Assembly: GCA_950097015.1 (NCBI GenBank)
Contig: CATNEN010000038.1
Span: forward strand, 2,047,501-2,111,500
Source of the DNA: Macrostomum hystrix
Taxonomy: Eukaryota; Platyhelminthes; Macrostomidae
DNA: 64,000 nt
Direction: 5' to 3'
Shown: piece by piece, positions 1 to 11,011 of the stretch
Position numbering within the stretch: the stretch's first letter is position 1
Layout of the letters: each line of letters opens with the position of its first letter
Translations under genes and position numbers: made by a program
The notes under the pieces: generated by a model
The model's input: only the letters and a program-made list of their open reading frames with translations
Told to the model about the DNA's origin: nothing
Database searches by the model: none

Positions 1-49
1 CACGATTCTCCCCTTCACTACCCCTTCGAATTCATCATACAATCTCCTC

Positions 50-1272
50 CCCCATCCACTCCTCTTCCTCATCCACTCCTCTTCCCCATCCACTCCTTTT
101 CCCCATCCACTCCTCTTCCCCATCCACTCCTCTTCCCCATCCACTCCTATTCCCTATCCACTCCTATTCCTCATCCACTCCTCTTCCCCATCCACTCCTC
201 TTCCCCCATCCACTCCTTTTCCCCATCCACTCCTATTCCCCATCCACTCATCTTCCCCATCTACTCCTCTTTCCAATCCACTCCTTTTCCCCATCCACTC
301 CTCTTCCCCATCCACTCCTCTTCCCCATCCACTCATCTTCCCCATCTACTCCTCTTCCCAATCCACTCCTTTTCCCCATCCACTCCTCTTCCCCATCCAC
401 TCCTCTTCCCCATCCACTCCTATTCCTCATCCACTCCTCTTCCCCATCCACTCCTCTTCCCCCATCCACTCCTCTTCCACATCCACTCCTCTTCCCCATC
501 CACTCCTATTCCCCATCCACTCATCTTCCCCATCTACTCCTCTTCCCAATCCACTCCTCTTCCCCATCCACTCCTCTTCCCCATCCACTCCTTTTCCCCA
601 TCCACTCCTCTTCCCCATCCACTCCTATTCCTCATCCACTCCTCTTCCCCATCCACTCCTCTTCCCCCATCCACTCCTCTTCCACATCCACTCCTCTTCC
701 CCATCCACTCCTATTCCCCATCCACTCATCTTCCCCATCTACTCCTCTTCCCAATCCACTCCTCTTCCCCATCCACTCCTCTTCCCCATCCACTCCTTTT
801 CCCCATCCACTCCTATTCCCCATCCACTCATCTTCCCCATCCACTCCTATTCCTCATCCACTCCTCTTCCCCATCCACTCCTCTTCCCCCATCCACTCCT
901 CTTCCACATCCACTCCTCTTCCCCATCCACTCCTATTCCCCATCCACTCATCTTCCCCATCTACTCCTCTTCCCAATCCACTCCTCTTCCCCATCCACTC
1001 CTCTTCCCCATCCACTCCTTTTCCCCATCCACTCCTATTCCCCATCCACTCATCTTCCCCATCCACTCCTCTTCCTCATCCACTCCTCTTCCCCATCCAC
1101 TCCTCTTCCCCATCCACTCCTCTTCCCCATCCACTCATCTTCCCCATCCACTCCTTTTCCCCATCCACTCCTATTCCCCATCCACTCATCTTCCCCATCC
1201 ACTCCTCTTCCCCATCCACTCCTCTTCCCCATCCACTCCTCTTCCCCATCCACTCCTCTTCCCCATCCACTC
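50..1272. repeat. 18-bp CT-rich minisatellite with higher-order repeat
   Basis: About 68 copies of an 18-bp unit, catccactcctcttcccc on +, with 17-19 bp variants. A block of about 222 bp (roughly 623-844) is repeated almost exactly at 845-1066, so there is a second level of duplication. Because 18 is a multiple of three, every frame stays open for long runs; these are not genes. It lies upstream of the innexin exons and is probably inside the intron that follows the missing first exon. Confidence 0.95.
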
Positions 1273-1884
1273 GGCCATTTGAATAGGTGATCTAACTTTT
1301 TCATGCACTTCAAATTTTCTCCCTTTCACCCCTCTACCCATCTCATTCCTCTATTCTTCTTAATCCTGAATCGGTTTTTTGTCGAGCATGGCTTAACATC
1401 TGGCTCAGTCATGTGAGTTTCTGTTGCTGATGACAACTACGAGAAAAAACTCAAATCTGAAATCATGACAATCTAAAAATAACTGAATATCGGTTTACCG
1501 TCAGGGTTTGCAGCGAGCGAATCTATGCTTAGACCCAGTTTTTGTCTATGTTCACATAAAATGATCAGAAAATTGCAGCGCACAATAGGAGGTAATCCCT
1601 ATAGAGCTGGAAAAGCATTGTAATTTTATCTGAAAAAAGCAACTGCAATTGTGCCTCTGATTAAATTTTTTTAGCGAGAATTTCTAGTCAGTCGCTCACC
1701 TGGATTGAAAAATCACTTTCAAAGGCGAAAGGCAGCATGATATTGTTAAAGTGCCTCCACCCTTCAGGCTGCTCAAGACTAGTTGGAAGTGTTTCAATAA
1801 TTGAGAGACGTGATCGATCGTTCTATTATTAGCAACTCCGGCAAACCCCCAAGCTGGAGAATCCAGACTGGGATTGGCACTCAC
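1273..1884. other. Unique sequence, no gene seen
   Basis: AT-rich unique DNA between two tandem arrays. I looked for an innexin N-terminal exon (first membrane segment just before the CW loop) and found none here, so this is most simply intron. Confidence 0.5.
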
Positions 1885-1896
1885 AGACAGGCTGGC

Positions 1897-1961
<65 letters not shown>

Positions 1962-1978
1962 GGCAGACAGACAGACAG
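1885..1978 (+). repeat. (CAGA)n microsatellite
   Basis: About 20 copies of cagacagacaga on +, with a few single-base changes. It runs directly into the next array (12-bp unit), which looks derived from the same gacag core. Confidence 0.95.
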
Positions 1979-2462
1979 GCAGAGTGACATTTTAGAGTGA
2001 AAGGCAGAGTGATATTTAGAGTGACAGGCAGAGTGAAATTTAGAGTGACAGGCGGAGTGAAATTTAGGCAGAGTGATTGGCAGAGTGACGTTTAGAGACA
2101 GACAGAGTGACTGACAGAGTAACAGGCAGAGTGACTGGCAGAGTAACAGGTACAGTGACAGGCAAAGTGACAGTGACGTTTAGAGACAGACAGAGTGACT
2201 GACAGAGTAACAGGCAGAGTGACTGGCAGAGTAACAGGTACAGTGACAGGCAAAGTGACAGGCAGAGTGACAGTTAGAGTGACAGGCAAAGTGACAGGCA
2301 GAGTGACAGGCAGAGTGACAGGCAGAGTGACAGGCAGAGTGACAGGCAGAGTGACAGGCAGAGTGACAGGCAGAGTGACAGGCAGAGTGACAGGCAGAGT
2401 GACAGGCAGAGTGACAGACAGAGTGACAGACAGAGTGACAGACAGAGTAACAGGCAGAGTGA
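1979..2462 (+). repeat. 12-bp minisatellite (gtgacaggcaga) in innexin intron
   Basis: Tandem gtgacaggcaga units with variants (gtgactgacaga, gtaacaggtaca). A mixed block at about 2087-2171 is repeated at 2173-2260. The array ends about 25 bases before the 3' splice site of the first innexin exon in the window. Confidence 0.9.
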
Positions 2463-2488
2463 AATGCCCAGTCGACGCTGGCCCGCAG

Positions 2489-5400
2489 GTAAGCCCATCC
2501 AGTGCTGGATCCCACAAGAGTTCACGAGAGGCTGGGAGGAGTACGCGGAGAACTACTGCTGGGTGGCGAATACCTACTATGCCTCTGTGGAGTCAGACCA
2601 CCTGCCTGACGAAGACGGTCGCAGGAGCCTCACAATCACCTACTACCAATGGGCGCCCATCGTCTTGGCCGTCCAGGCGCTGATGTTCTACCTGCCCTGT
2701 CTGATCTGGCGGCTCTTCATGAACTATTCGGGGTTCAATGTGCGCCGGCTGCTGCAAATGGCGGCCGATGCGAATGTTGTCATCCCAGAGGCGCTCAATA
2801 AGAATGTGCGCTTCATGGCCAGGTGCGAGTTCATTGTTTGCCTTACAAGTAATCAATTAACAGTGAGTTTGATGGCCTGTCAGCAGGTGAGTTGCTGAGG
2901 TGATGGGTGAGTTTGATGGCCTGTCAGCAGGTGAGTTGCTGAGGTGATGAGGTGAGTTTGATGGCCTGTCAGCAGGTGAGTTGCTGAGGTGATGGGGTGA
3001 GTTCGATGGCCTGTCAGCAGGTGAGTTGCTGAGGTGATGGGGTGAGTTTGATGGCCTGTCAGCAGGTGAGTTGATGAGGTGCTGAGGTGAGTTTGATGGC
3101 CTGTCAGAAGGTGAGCATGCGCTGTCCAAGTAAACTGTTGTTAATGAGCCGTTGCCACCATCGCCGTCAGGTACATGGAGGGCTGCATTTACCGTCAGCG
3201 GGAGTACAAGCGCGGCCTCGGTGTTCGCGTCAGGCGCTGCCTGTCGGCCTGCAGCTGCATCTGCTGCGGCAAGCGACACGGCAACTTTCTAGTGGTCCTG
3301 TACTTCTTTGTCAAGCTGCTCTACCTGTTGAACGCGTTCGGCCAGCTTTACTTAATGGAGAAATTTGTCGGCACGACCCACACCTTTTTCGGCCTGAGAG
3401 TTCTAATCGACATTTTCAAAGGTGTGCAATGGTATCATTCGTCCAACTTTCCTAGGGTCACGTTCTGTGATCTGCAGGCCCGCAAGATTGGACAGAATCA
3501 TCAGTGAGTGATGTTTGCTTTGCTAGTAATAGTGCTGTGTATTAGCTGATTTGCTCAGATAACTCTCCCATCACTCTCCACCACTCTTCACTCTCCTCCC
3601 TTCACTCTCCACCCTTCACTTTCCTCCCTTCACTCTCCTCCCTTCACTTTCCTCCCTTCACTTTCCTCCCCTCACTTAACTCCCCTCACTCTCCTCCCTT
3701 CACTCTCCTCCCTTCACTCTCCTCCCTTCACTCTCCTCCCTTCACTCTCCTCCCTTCACTCTCCTCCCTTCACTTTCCTCCCTTCACTCTCCACCCTTCA
3801 CTCTCCTCCATTCACTCTCCTCCCTTCACTCTCCTCCCTTCACTTTCCTCCCTTCACTCTCCACCCTTCACTCTCCTCCATTCACTCTCCTCCCTTCACT
3901 CTCCTCCCTTCACTCTCCTCCATTCACTCTCCTCCATTCACTCTCCTCCATTCACTCTCCTCCCTTCACTCTCCTCCCTTCATTCTCCTCCATTCACTCT
4001 CCTCCATTCACTCTCCTCCCTTCATTCTCCTCCCTTCACTCTCCTCCATTCACTCTCCTCCCTTCACTCTCCACCCTTCACTTCCTCCCTTTACTCTCCT
4101 CCCCTCACTCAACTCCCTTTACCCTCCTCCCCTCACTCTCCTCCGTTCACTTTCCTCCCTTTACTCTCCTCCCCTCACTCAACTCCCTTTACCCTCCTCC
4201 CCTCACTCAACTCCCTTCGCTCTCCTCCCCTCACTCTCCTCCCTTCACTCTCCTCCCCTCACTCTCCTCCTCTCACTCTCCTCCCTTCACTCTCCTCCCT
4301 TCACTCTCCACCCTTCACTTTCCTCCCTTCAATCTCCTCCCTTCACTCTCCTCCCTTCACTCTCCACCCTTCACTTTCCTCCCTTCAATCTCCTCCCTTC
4401 ACTTTCCTCCCTTCACTCTCCTCCCTTCACTCTCCTCCCTTCACTCTCCTCCCTTCACTCTCCTCCCTTCACTCTCCAGCCTTCACTCTCCTCCCCTCAC
4501 TCTCCTCCCTTCACTCTCCTCCCTTCACTCTCCTCCCTTCACTCTCCAGCCTTCACTCTCCTCCCTTCACTCTCCTCCCCTCACTCTCCTCCCTTCACTC
4601 TCCTCCCTTCACCCTCCTCCCTTCACTCTCCTCCCCTCACTCTCCTCCCTTCACTCTCCTCCCTTCACCCTCCTCCCTTCACTCTCCTCCGTTCACTCTC
4701 CACCCTTCACTTCCTCCCTTTACTCTCCTCCCCTCACTCAACTCCCTTTACCCTCCTCCCCTCACTCAACTCCCTTCACTCTCCTCCCTTCACTCTCCAG
4801 CCTTCACTTTCCTCCCTTCACTCTCCTCCCTTCACTCTCCAGCCTTCACTTTCCTCCCTTCACTCTCCTCCCCTCACTCTCCTCCCTTCACTCTCCTCCC
4901 TTCACTCTCCTCCCTTCACTCTCCTCCCCTCACTCTCCTCCCTTCACTCTCCTCCCTTCACCCTCCTCCCTTCACTCTCCTCCCTTCTGTCTCATCGCTT
5001 CAGCCTCCTCCCTTCACCCTCCTGCATTCACCCTCCTCCCTTCAGTCTCACCCCTTTTCCCAGTCTCAAAGCGTTTCCCAAAGCTTTCTCCTATTCTGGG
5101 TGAATCGCTGCCTGCTGGAATATGATCCGAGCCCAGCAGCAGCTGCAGCATGACGCAGTGAGAGATGAGCCAGAGCACAATCTGGAGCTTAGCATCGACT
5201 GTGGCTTAGAAAAGTGCATTGAGTCTCCGCCTGGGCCATCTGCATTGGGATCAGATTTGGCTCTGAAATGCCAGCATGCTAGCCTGTAAGCCCGAGCTGC
5301 ACTATGGGTATCACACAGCCGATGCTTGGGGATTATGAAACCTCAAGACTTTTAGGGTGGGGCAGATTCTCCCACCCCACCCGTAATTTTGCCCGCCCCC

Positions 5401-6877
5401 TAGAAAGCGAAAGTGAAAAGAAAGTGTGTCCCCACTGAGCTTGAGGATTACTTGCTTCTGGTTTGCCAAGAAACTATTAATGATGAGTGAAATGGACACT
5501 TTTTAATAAGCAGAGTCCAATCGAGGTCACAATTTGTTTCACTGGTCACACAACATCTGGCAGTGATGGATTCGTCCTCTCTGCCTCTTAACTAAATAGA
5601 CGAAGTCGTTATCTGGGAAAACTTTGGAGTCGCACGAATTCTGCGGAGGGTCGACACAAGGGTTTTTGGAGGGAGTAAACTATTGATTTGGGGAAGTCAA
5701 TTATTGATTTGAGGAAGTCAACTATTGATTTGAGGAAGTCAACTATTGATTTGAGAAAGTCAACTATTGATTTGAGGGAGTCAACTATTGATATGAGGGA
5801 GTCAACTATTGATTTGAGGGAGTCAACTATTGATTTGAGGGAGTCAACTATTGATTTGAGGGAGTCAACTATTGATTTGAGGAAGTCAGCTATTGATTTG
5901 AGGAAGTCAGCTATTGATTTGAGGGTGCAGTCAGCTATTGATTTGAGGGTGCAATCAGCTAATGATTTGAGGGTGCAGTCAGCTAATGATTTGAGGGTGC
6001 AGTCAGCTATTGATTTGAGGGTGCAATCAACTGTTGATTTGAGGAGGTCAACTATTGATTTTAGGGAGTCAGCTATTGATTTGAGGGTGCAGTCAGCTAT
6101 TGATTTGAGGGTGCAATGAGCTAATGATTTGAGGGTGCAGTCAGCTTTTGATTTGAAGGGTGCAGTCAGCTATTATTTGAGGGTGCAGTCAGCTATTATT
6201 TGAGGGTGCAGTCAGCTATTGATTTGAGGGTGCAGTCGGCTAATGATTTGAGGGTGCAGTCAGCTATTGATTTGAGGGTGCAGTCAGCTAATGATTTGAG
6301 GGTGCAATCAGCTAATGATTTGAGGGTGCAGTCAGCTATTGTCCCCACCCGCAGCTACACCCTGCAGTGCGTGCTGCCGCTGAACATGTTTCTGGAGAAG
6401 ATATACGTGTTCCTGTGGTTCTGGGTGGCCCTAGTGTGCCTCATCACAATGGCCTCATTCGTCAGTTGGTTCAGCCGGCTTGCGTTTGCCCGTCGCCGGA
6501 CCAGCTTCGTCCGCAAATACCTGAAGATCATGAACGCGCTGAAGGACACTGACCGCATGACCAGCCGAAAATTCGTGGAGCACTACCTGCGCGTTGACGG
6601 AGTCTTCATCCTGCGACTCATTGCTGCCAATTGCGGCGACATTGTAGCAGGCGACTTGGCCTGCGAGCTGTGGAGCATCTACCGACACAAGCGCCTGCAG
6701 GAGCTTGACGAGGCCAAGCTGGACCCCTGCTGTCATCACGATGTGCGCCGACACGCGGCCAATAACAACGCCAACTCGAGCATCAACGCCAACAATTCGT
6801 CGGCGGCGGCGGTGGCGGCTGCGGCGGCCCTTGTGGCCCAAATGGGCAACAACAATGGCGACGAGAACATTGTCTGA
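2489..6877 (+). CDS. Innexin gap-junction protein, three 3' exons (5' end outside window)
   Basis: Gap-junction channel subunit of the invertebrate innexin family, a four-pass plasma-membrane protein. Coding exons are 2489-2822, 3171-3503 and 6355-6877, all with AG/GT borders and phases that agree; together they give 395 codons and a TGA at 6875. Visible hallmarks are the first extracellular loop (PIQCW...YCW, two Cys), the family signature YYQW before membrane segment 2, a third segment ([15 protein letters not shown]), the second loop with two Cys (FCD...LQCVLP) and a fourth segment ([17 protein letters not shown]). The cytoplasmic tail ends in Asn/Ala runs. The exon for the N-terminus and first membrane segment is missing, so it must lie before position 1. 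Introns of 348 and 2851 bases are largely tandem repeat. The family is certain; which innexin is not. Confidence 0.93.
2860..3114 (+). repeat. 45-bp minisatellite with splice-donor motif, innexin intron 2
   Basis: About 5.5 copies of a 45-bp unit containing caggtgagttgctgagg and gaggtgagtttgatgg. Each unit thus has two matches to the 5' splice-site consensus AGGTGAGT on the sense strand. It is clearly related to the larger 45-bp array at 8035-9200. It fills most of the intron between exons 2489-2822 and 3171-3503. Confidence 0.92.
3565..5060 (+). repeat. 14-bp pyrimidine-rich minisatellite, innexin intron 3
   Basis: Roughly 105 copies of a 14-bp unit, cactctcctccctt, on the sense strand. The stretch is almost pure pyrimidine apart from one A per unit. 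It starts about 60 bases after the 5' splice site at 3504. Confidence 0.95.
5061..5679 (+). other. Unique part of innexin intron 3, no exon seen
   Basis: About 600 bases of non-repetitive intron between two different tandem arrays. I see no splice-bounded coding segment and no RNA gene. Confidence 0.5.
5680..6340 (+). repeat. 21/24-bp minisatellite reaching the innexin 3' splice site
   Basis: Tandem units built on ctattgatttgagg. The 5' half uses 21-bp units (gaagtcaa spacer); the 3' half uses 24-bp units (ggtgcagtcag spacer). The last unit ends about 14 bases before the cccacccgcag acceptor at 6354, so expansion stopped almost at the exon edge. Confidence 0.93.
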
Positions 6878-7075
6878 CAGTCGAGTCACGTGCAACAAGT
6901 CTTTTTGTTGCACAGATTCTGGCGTAAGCGCGAGTTATGCAGGCGGCACAGCTCGGCGCACATGTACTTCAAAGTCTTTATTTGCCTCAAAACATATCAT
7001 TATTTTGTTTTAAACGAATTTGTTTCGAAACCACTCGTAGAACTGTTTCTACCAAATCGCGTGTCGTATGTGTTA

Positions 7076-7315
7076 CCTTTTCTATATTACACCTGCCCCG
7101 ATTGGGTCAGATGTGCAGCCGACAGCACAGGTAGGCGACATCTGAATGCTGCATGCGTACAGCTGTTCAGTCCATGGACTTAGGAGATGCCACACCAACG
7201 CTTAAAGGACACAAATTGTACCAGCTTAGTCAGGAATCGAACCTCCGACTTTCTAATCATGGTACCGAAGGCTTAACCACTAGGCTACAACCCCCAGTGT
7301 GTTTTGCAGGCCTGA
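7076..7315 (-). mobile_element. tRNA-derived SINE, family B, copy 1
   Basis: The minus strand reads ggttgtagcctagtggtta (box A, 11/11 to TRGCNNAGTGG) and, 40 bases on, ggttcgattcc (perfect box B), then a non-tRNA body shared with the copies at 48959-49269 and about 63505-63690. A 10-bp direct repeat gtatgtgtta flanks it at 7066-7075 and 7316-7325, a possible target-site duplication. It lies in the presumed 3' UTR or just downstream of the innexin. Confidence 0.75.
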
Positions 7316-7354
7316 GTATGTGTTAATAAGGCCTGCGCAATGTGCTTCAAAATT

Positions 7355-7360
7355 AATAAA
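7355..7360 (+). terminator. Candidate polyadenylation signal for innexin
   Basis: First AATAAA after the innexin stop codon on +. If used, SINE-B copy 1 is part of the 3' UTR. Others occur further on, so the choice is uncertain. Confidence 0.35.
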
Positions 7361-8034
7361 CAAGTCAACTAGTTTTGCTTGCTTTTCCTTCAGCTAAATT
7401 TACTCTGATATTTTTTCTCGAAGTGTCTCAAAAATAGTCCTCGTATGTATAGCTTTTAAACTTCGATCGAAAATAAATTTGCTTGGCTCAACTGTACCTG
7501 CTTGTTGATAGTCTCTCCTGAAAGTCCAGATTCTGTAAGAAAAATTATCCGAAAATTAATTTTAAATAAACAATATTAACGAAGTTATTTTACGAGACAA
7601 TTTTATGGTTTCTGTAAAGCTTCTTGCATTACTAAATTAATACATTTTTTCTAGACGCGAATACAATCACAGTGACTCCGAAATAAGAATTCTATCGATG
7701 AAAAGTGCATAAAAAATCTGGTCATTGGTGAGAAGACACAAGTCGACAAAAACCAGTTAAACTGTTCGGCTGTTTACAAATTTGCAGCCTATTTTCACTA
7801 GTTTCAGCATCACAGATAATCAAAGTTATCATTGTAGAGAAAACCTGAAAGCTCCATAAAAACGGAGAAATGATCACAGTTAGAGACAGTCAGCATGCTC
7901 GGATTGGCAGCCCAATTAATTTCTAGAACGTACTGCTGTCGAATGCATCCGCTGACAACTGACGAACCATTTCAACGTCGCGCTGTGCAACAAAGTCCTA
8001 AAATTCAGTATAACCGGTGACAGGTGGGTTGACG
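7361..8034. other. Intergenic, no gene seen
   Basis: AT-rich unique DNA between the innexin and the 45-bp satellite. No supported coding region, RNA gene or mobile element. Confidence 0.5.
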
Positions 8035-9200
8035 GATATGAGGTTATGGTGTGAGTGTGATAACCTGTTAACAGGTGAGTCAATGAGGTTATGAGGTGAG
8101 TGTGATGACCCGTTAACAGGTGAGTCAATGAGGTTATGAGGTGAGTGTGATAACCCGTCAACAGGTGAGTCAATGAGGTTCTGAGGTGAGTGTGATGACC
8201 TGTTAACAGGTGAGTCAATGAGGTTATGAGGTGAGTGTGATAACCCGTCAACAGGTGAGTCAATGAGGTTCTGAGGTGAGTGTGATGACCCGTTAACAGG
8301 TAAGTCAATGAGGTTATGATGTGAGTGTGATGACCCGTTAACAGGTGAGTCAATGAGGTTATGAGGTGAGTGTGATGACCCGTTAACAGGTGAGTCAATG
8401 AGGTTATGAGGTGAGTGTGATAACCCGTTAACAGGTGAGTCAATGAGGTTCTGAGGTGAGTGTGATGACCCGTTAACAGGTGAGTCAATGAGGTTATGAG
8501 GTGAGTGTGATAACCCGTCAACAGGTGAGTCAATGAGGTTATGGTGTGAGTGTGATAACCCGTCAACAGGTGAATCAATGAGGTTATTGTGTGAGTGTGA
8601 TAACCCGTTAACAGGTGAGTCAATGAGGTTATGGTGTGAGTGTGATAACCAGTCAACAGGTGAGTCAATGAGGTTATGAGGTGAGTGTGATGACCTGTTA
8701 ACAGGTGAGTCAAAGAGGTTATGAGGTGAGTGTGATGACCTGTTAACAGGTGAGTCAATGAGGTTATGAGGTGAGTGTGATGACCCGTTAACAGGTGAGT
8801 CAATGAGGTTCTGAGGTGAGTGTGATGACCCGTTAACAGGTAAGTCGATATGAGGTTTTTAGGTGAGTTTGATGGTCAATTAACAGGTGAGTCGATAGGA
8901 GGTTCTGAGGTGAGTGTGATGACCTGTTAACAGGTGAGTCAAAGAGGTTATGAGGTGAGTGTGATGACCCGTTAACAGGTGAGTCAATGAGGTTATGAGG
9001 TGAGTGTGATGACCCGTTAACAGGTGAGTCAATGAGGTTCTGAGTTGAGTGTGATGACCCGTTAACAGGTGAGTCGATATGAGGTTTTTAGGTGAGTTTG
9101 ATGGTCAATTAACAGGTGAGTCGATAGGAGGTTCTGAGGTGAGTGTGATGACCTGTTAACAGGTGAGTCGATAGGAGGTTCTGAGGTGAGTTCGATGGCG
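8035..9200 (+). repeat. 45-bp satellite carrying consensus 5' splice sites
   Basis: About 25 copies of a 45-bp unit. Each holds aacaggtgagtcaatgagg and ttatgaggtgagtgtgatg: the first contains CAGGTGAGT (CAGGTAAGT in two copies), the second GAGGTGAGT, both close to the ideal U1-binding 5' splice site, always on +. The unit aligns with the 45-bp unit in innexin intron 2. The period is a multiple of three, so a 295-codon minus-strand frame runs through it; that frame is an artefact. Confidence 0.95.
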
Positions 9201-10689
9201 TCTCACCAGACGAGCTGATGAGTCCAATATAGCTGATGATTGAAACCCAGTAGACAAAAATCAGATTTGAAATGTTAATTTTTTCTACTTGAGGAATGCA
9301 TTTAGCCACTGACTGGACAGACGAGCCACACGTGACAAAGCAGACACCCAGGTCTGATTACAGCATGGACAAAGTGGTTTCAACGAGACAATTAACACGG
9401 GAGAGCTAGTAATAAACAGACACCAATAATAAGCGGATCACCAAAGGACAATATGGACACCAATAACTCAGCTGACTGATGCTAATCAAAGGTGAGCTCA
9501 CGACTCTCCTTAGTTTGTTTACCTCTCAAGCAGCAACCTCTCTTAAGAAATGGCCTTCTCCTTCGCTCGGACTGAAATCAACAGTTACAAAAGACGATAA
9601 ATTCAATAAAAGCAATGCTCAAAACGTGTAATATTTCAAAGAGGGCGGCGACTGGCGAAAAGCCAAGTACTCTCACTAAAATTTGTTCACTTTTTATTAA
9701 TTACGTCAGTTTCCTACACTTAATATGATTAAAGCAGCAAACACACACTGCCATGGCTACTAAGCAAGATAATGAAAATATTCGGTAAATAGTACTCAAT
9801 AATATAAGTAGTATGAATGCAACATTATCCTAAATAATCAAGCGAATGAAAAATCACGGCAACACGAGAGTATATGATTGACGCATGCTAATGGTAATAA
9901 TAATAGCAGTATTAATAATAAAAATATAATTCAGAAATAACTACTAGTAATGAGCACACAAACAGCCTGGCAGTCCTTCATTGCTCTCCAAAAACACATT
10001 TTCGCTTTGTTTCAAACACACTCGGCCAAAATGTTGTAGATAAAGTCGATTATTTCCACACAATTGGCAAATATACGAATGAGGAGAATAGTGGGAGGCT
10101 AAGGCGAGTGTGGGGAATAACACACCTCTTCACACGCAATCTAAATTAATTTCCATTCAGACACTAATTAGCAACTCGTTTGCCGCTGCCACAGCACAAA
10201 TTGTCTGAATTGAAATGCTGATAGTAATTCCAGTATGTTAAAAATAATTGTTCCAAATTGGATGCGAAAGGGTGCATTGTGCTGATTCAAAACTAAGCTT
10301 ACACAACGTACAACAGATGTAAAAAATAACAGCAAAAATTAATCTGAGTAGAAAAGAAAGCATACAGAAGCTGAATGACCTTCCATATCGGGACTGATAT
10401 TCGATCAGCTTAACTGGCCCTTTCAAATAGAAAACACTGGCAAAAACTGTTTTAATTACTTTGAATCGAAAAAATATCATTTTATATACGAATACATGTA
10501 GCCTCACTATGCTACTAAGTAGTGGCAGTAGTAACAAGCGAATAAATAGTCAATAGAAAAGGAAAAAACACAAAGAAACGTATATTGAAAAAATAGCAGG
10601 ACAAACAGCTAGAAAACAGAGAAGTACGAGAACTAGCTAATAAACAGGCTTGATTTTCTACCGGGCAAATCTTTCATTATCAAACAGAT
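9201..10689. other. Intergenic, no gene seen
   Basis: AT-rich unique DNA downstream of both the innexin and the RRBP1-like gene. Short open frames here have low-complexity hydrophobic translations and no splice support. Confidence 0.5.
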
Positions 10690-10695
10690 TTTATT
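10690..10695 (-). terminator. Candidate polyadenylation signal of RRBP1-like gene
   Basis: AATAAA on the minus strand, about 317 bases beyond the stop codon at 11012-11014. It implies a 3' UTR of about 300-340 bases. Confidence 0.45.
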
Positions 10696-11011
10696 AAAAT
10701 AATTTTTGGTTTTAGACCGTTAAGACCCATCATAATCAAACACAGGTGAATGATTAATAGTGACTCCCGCACTGTTTGGGAAGAGTGGAAGAGAGCGGAC
10801 AGATAACAAAACTTCAGAACTTACTCTTCTAAAAGTGCCAAAGAACCAAAGCGGAAAAACTAACTGGACACACGAAAGTTTGAAAAAATGGCAACAAACA
10901 AAAAAGCCGAAACAAAACAGCGGCACGATTCCTAGACCATCTAGGACTCATCTAAGCATTAGTCACTTTGTGCTCCTTATAACGTCATCATTGTAGCTTT
11001 TTTACAAAACA

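Noticed and set aside
1801-1995. Gln/Thr/Asp/Arg repeat peptide on +
   Set aside because: Translation of the (CAGA)n microsatellite.
7220-7300. A functional tRNA gene on minus
   Set aside because: A and B boxes are present, but the acceptor stem does not pair and the sequence continues into a repeated SINE body.
7916-8803. A 295-codon Thr/His/Leu repeat protein on minus
   Set aside because: It is the 45-bp satellite; the period is divisible by three so the frame stays open. No start context, splice site or non-repeat domain.
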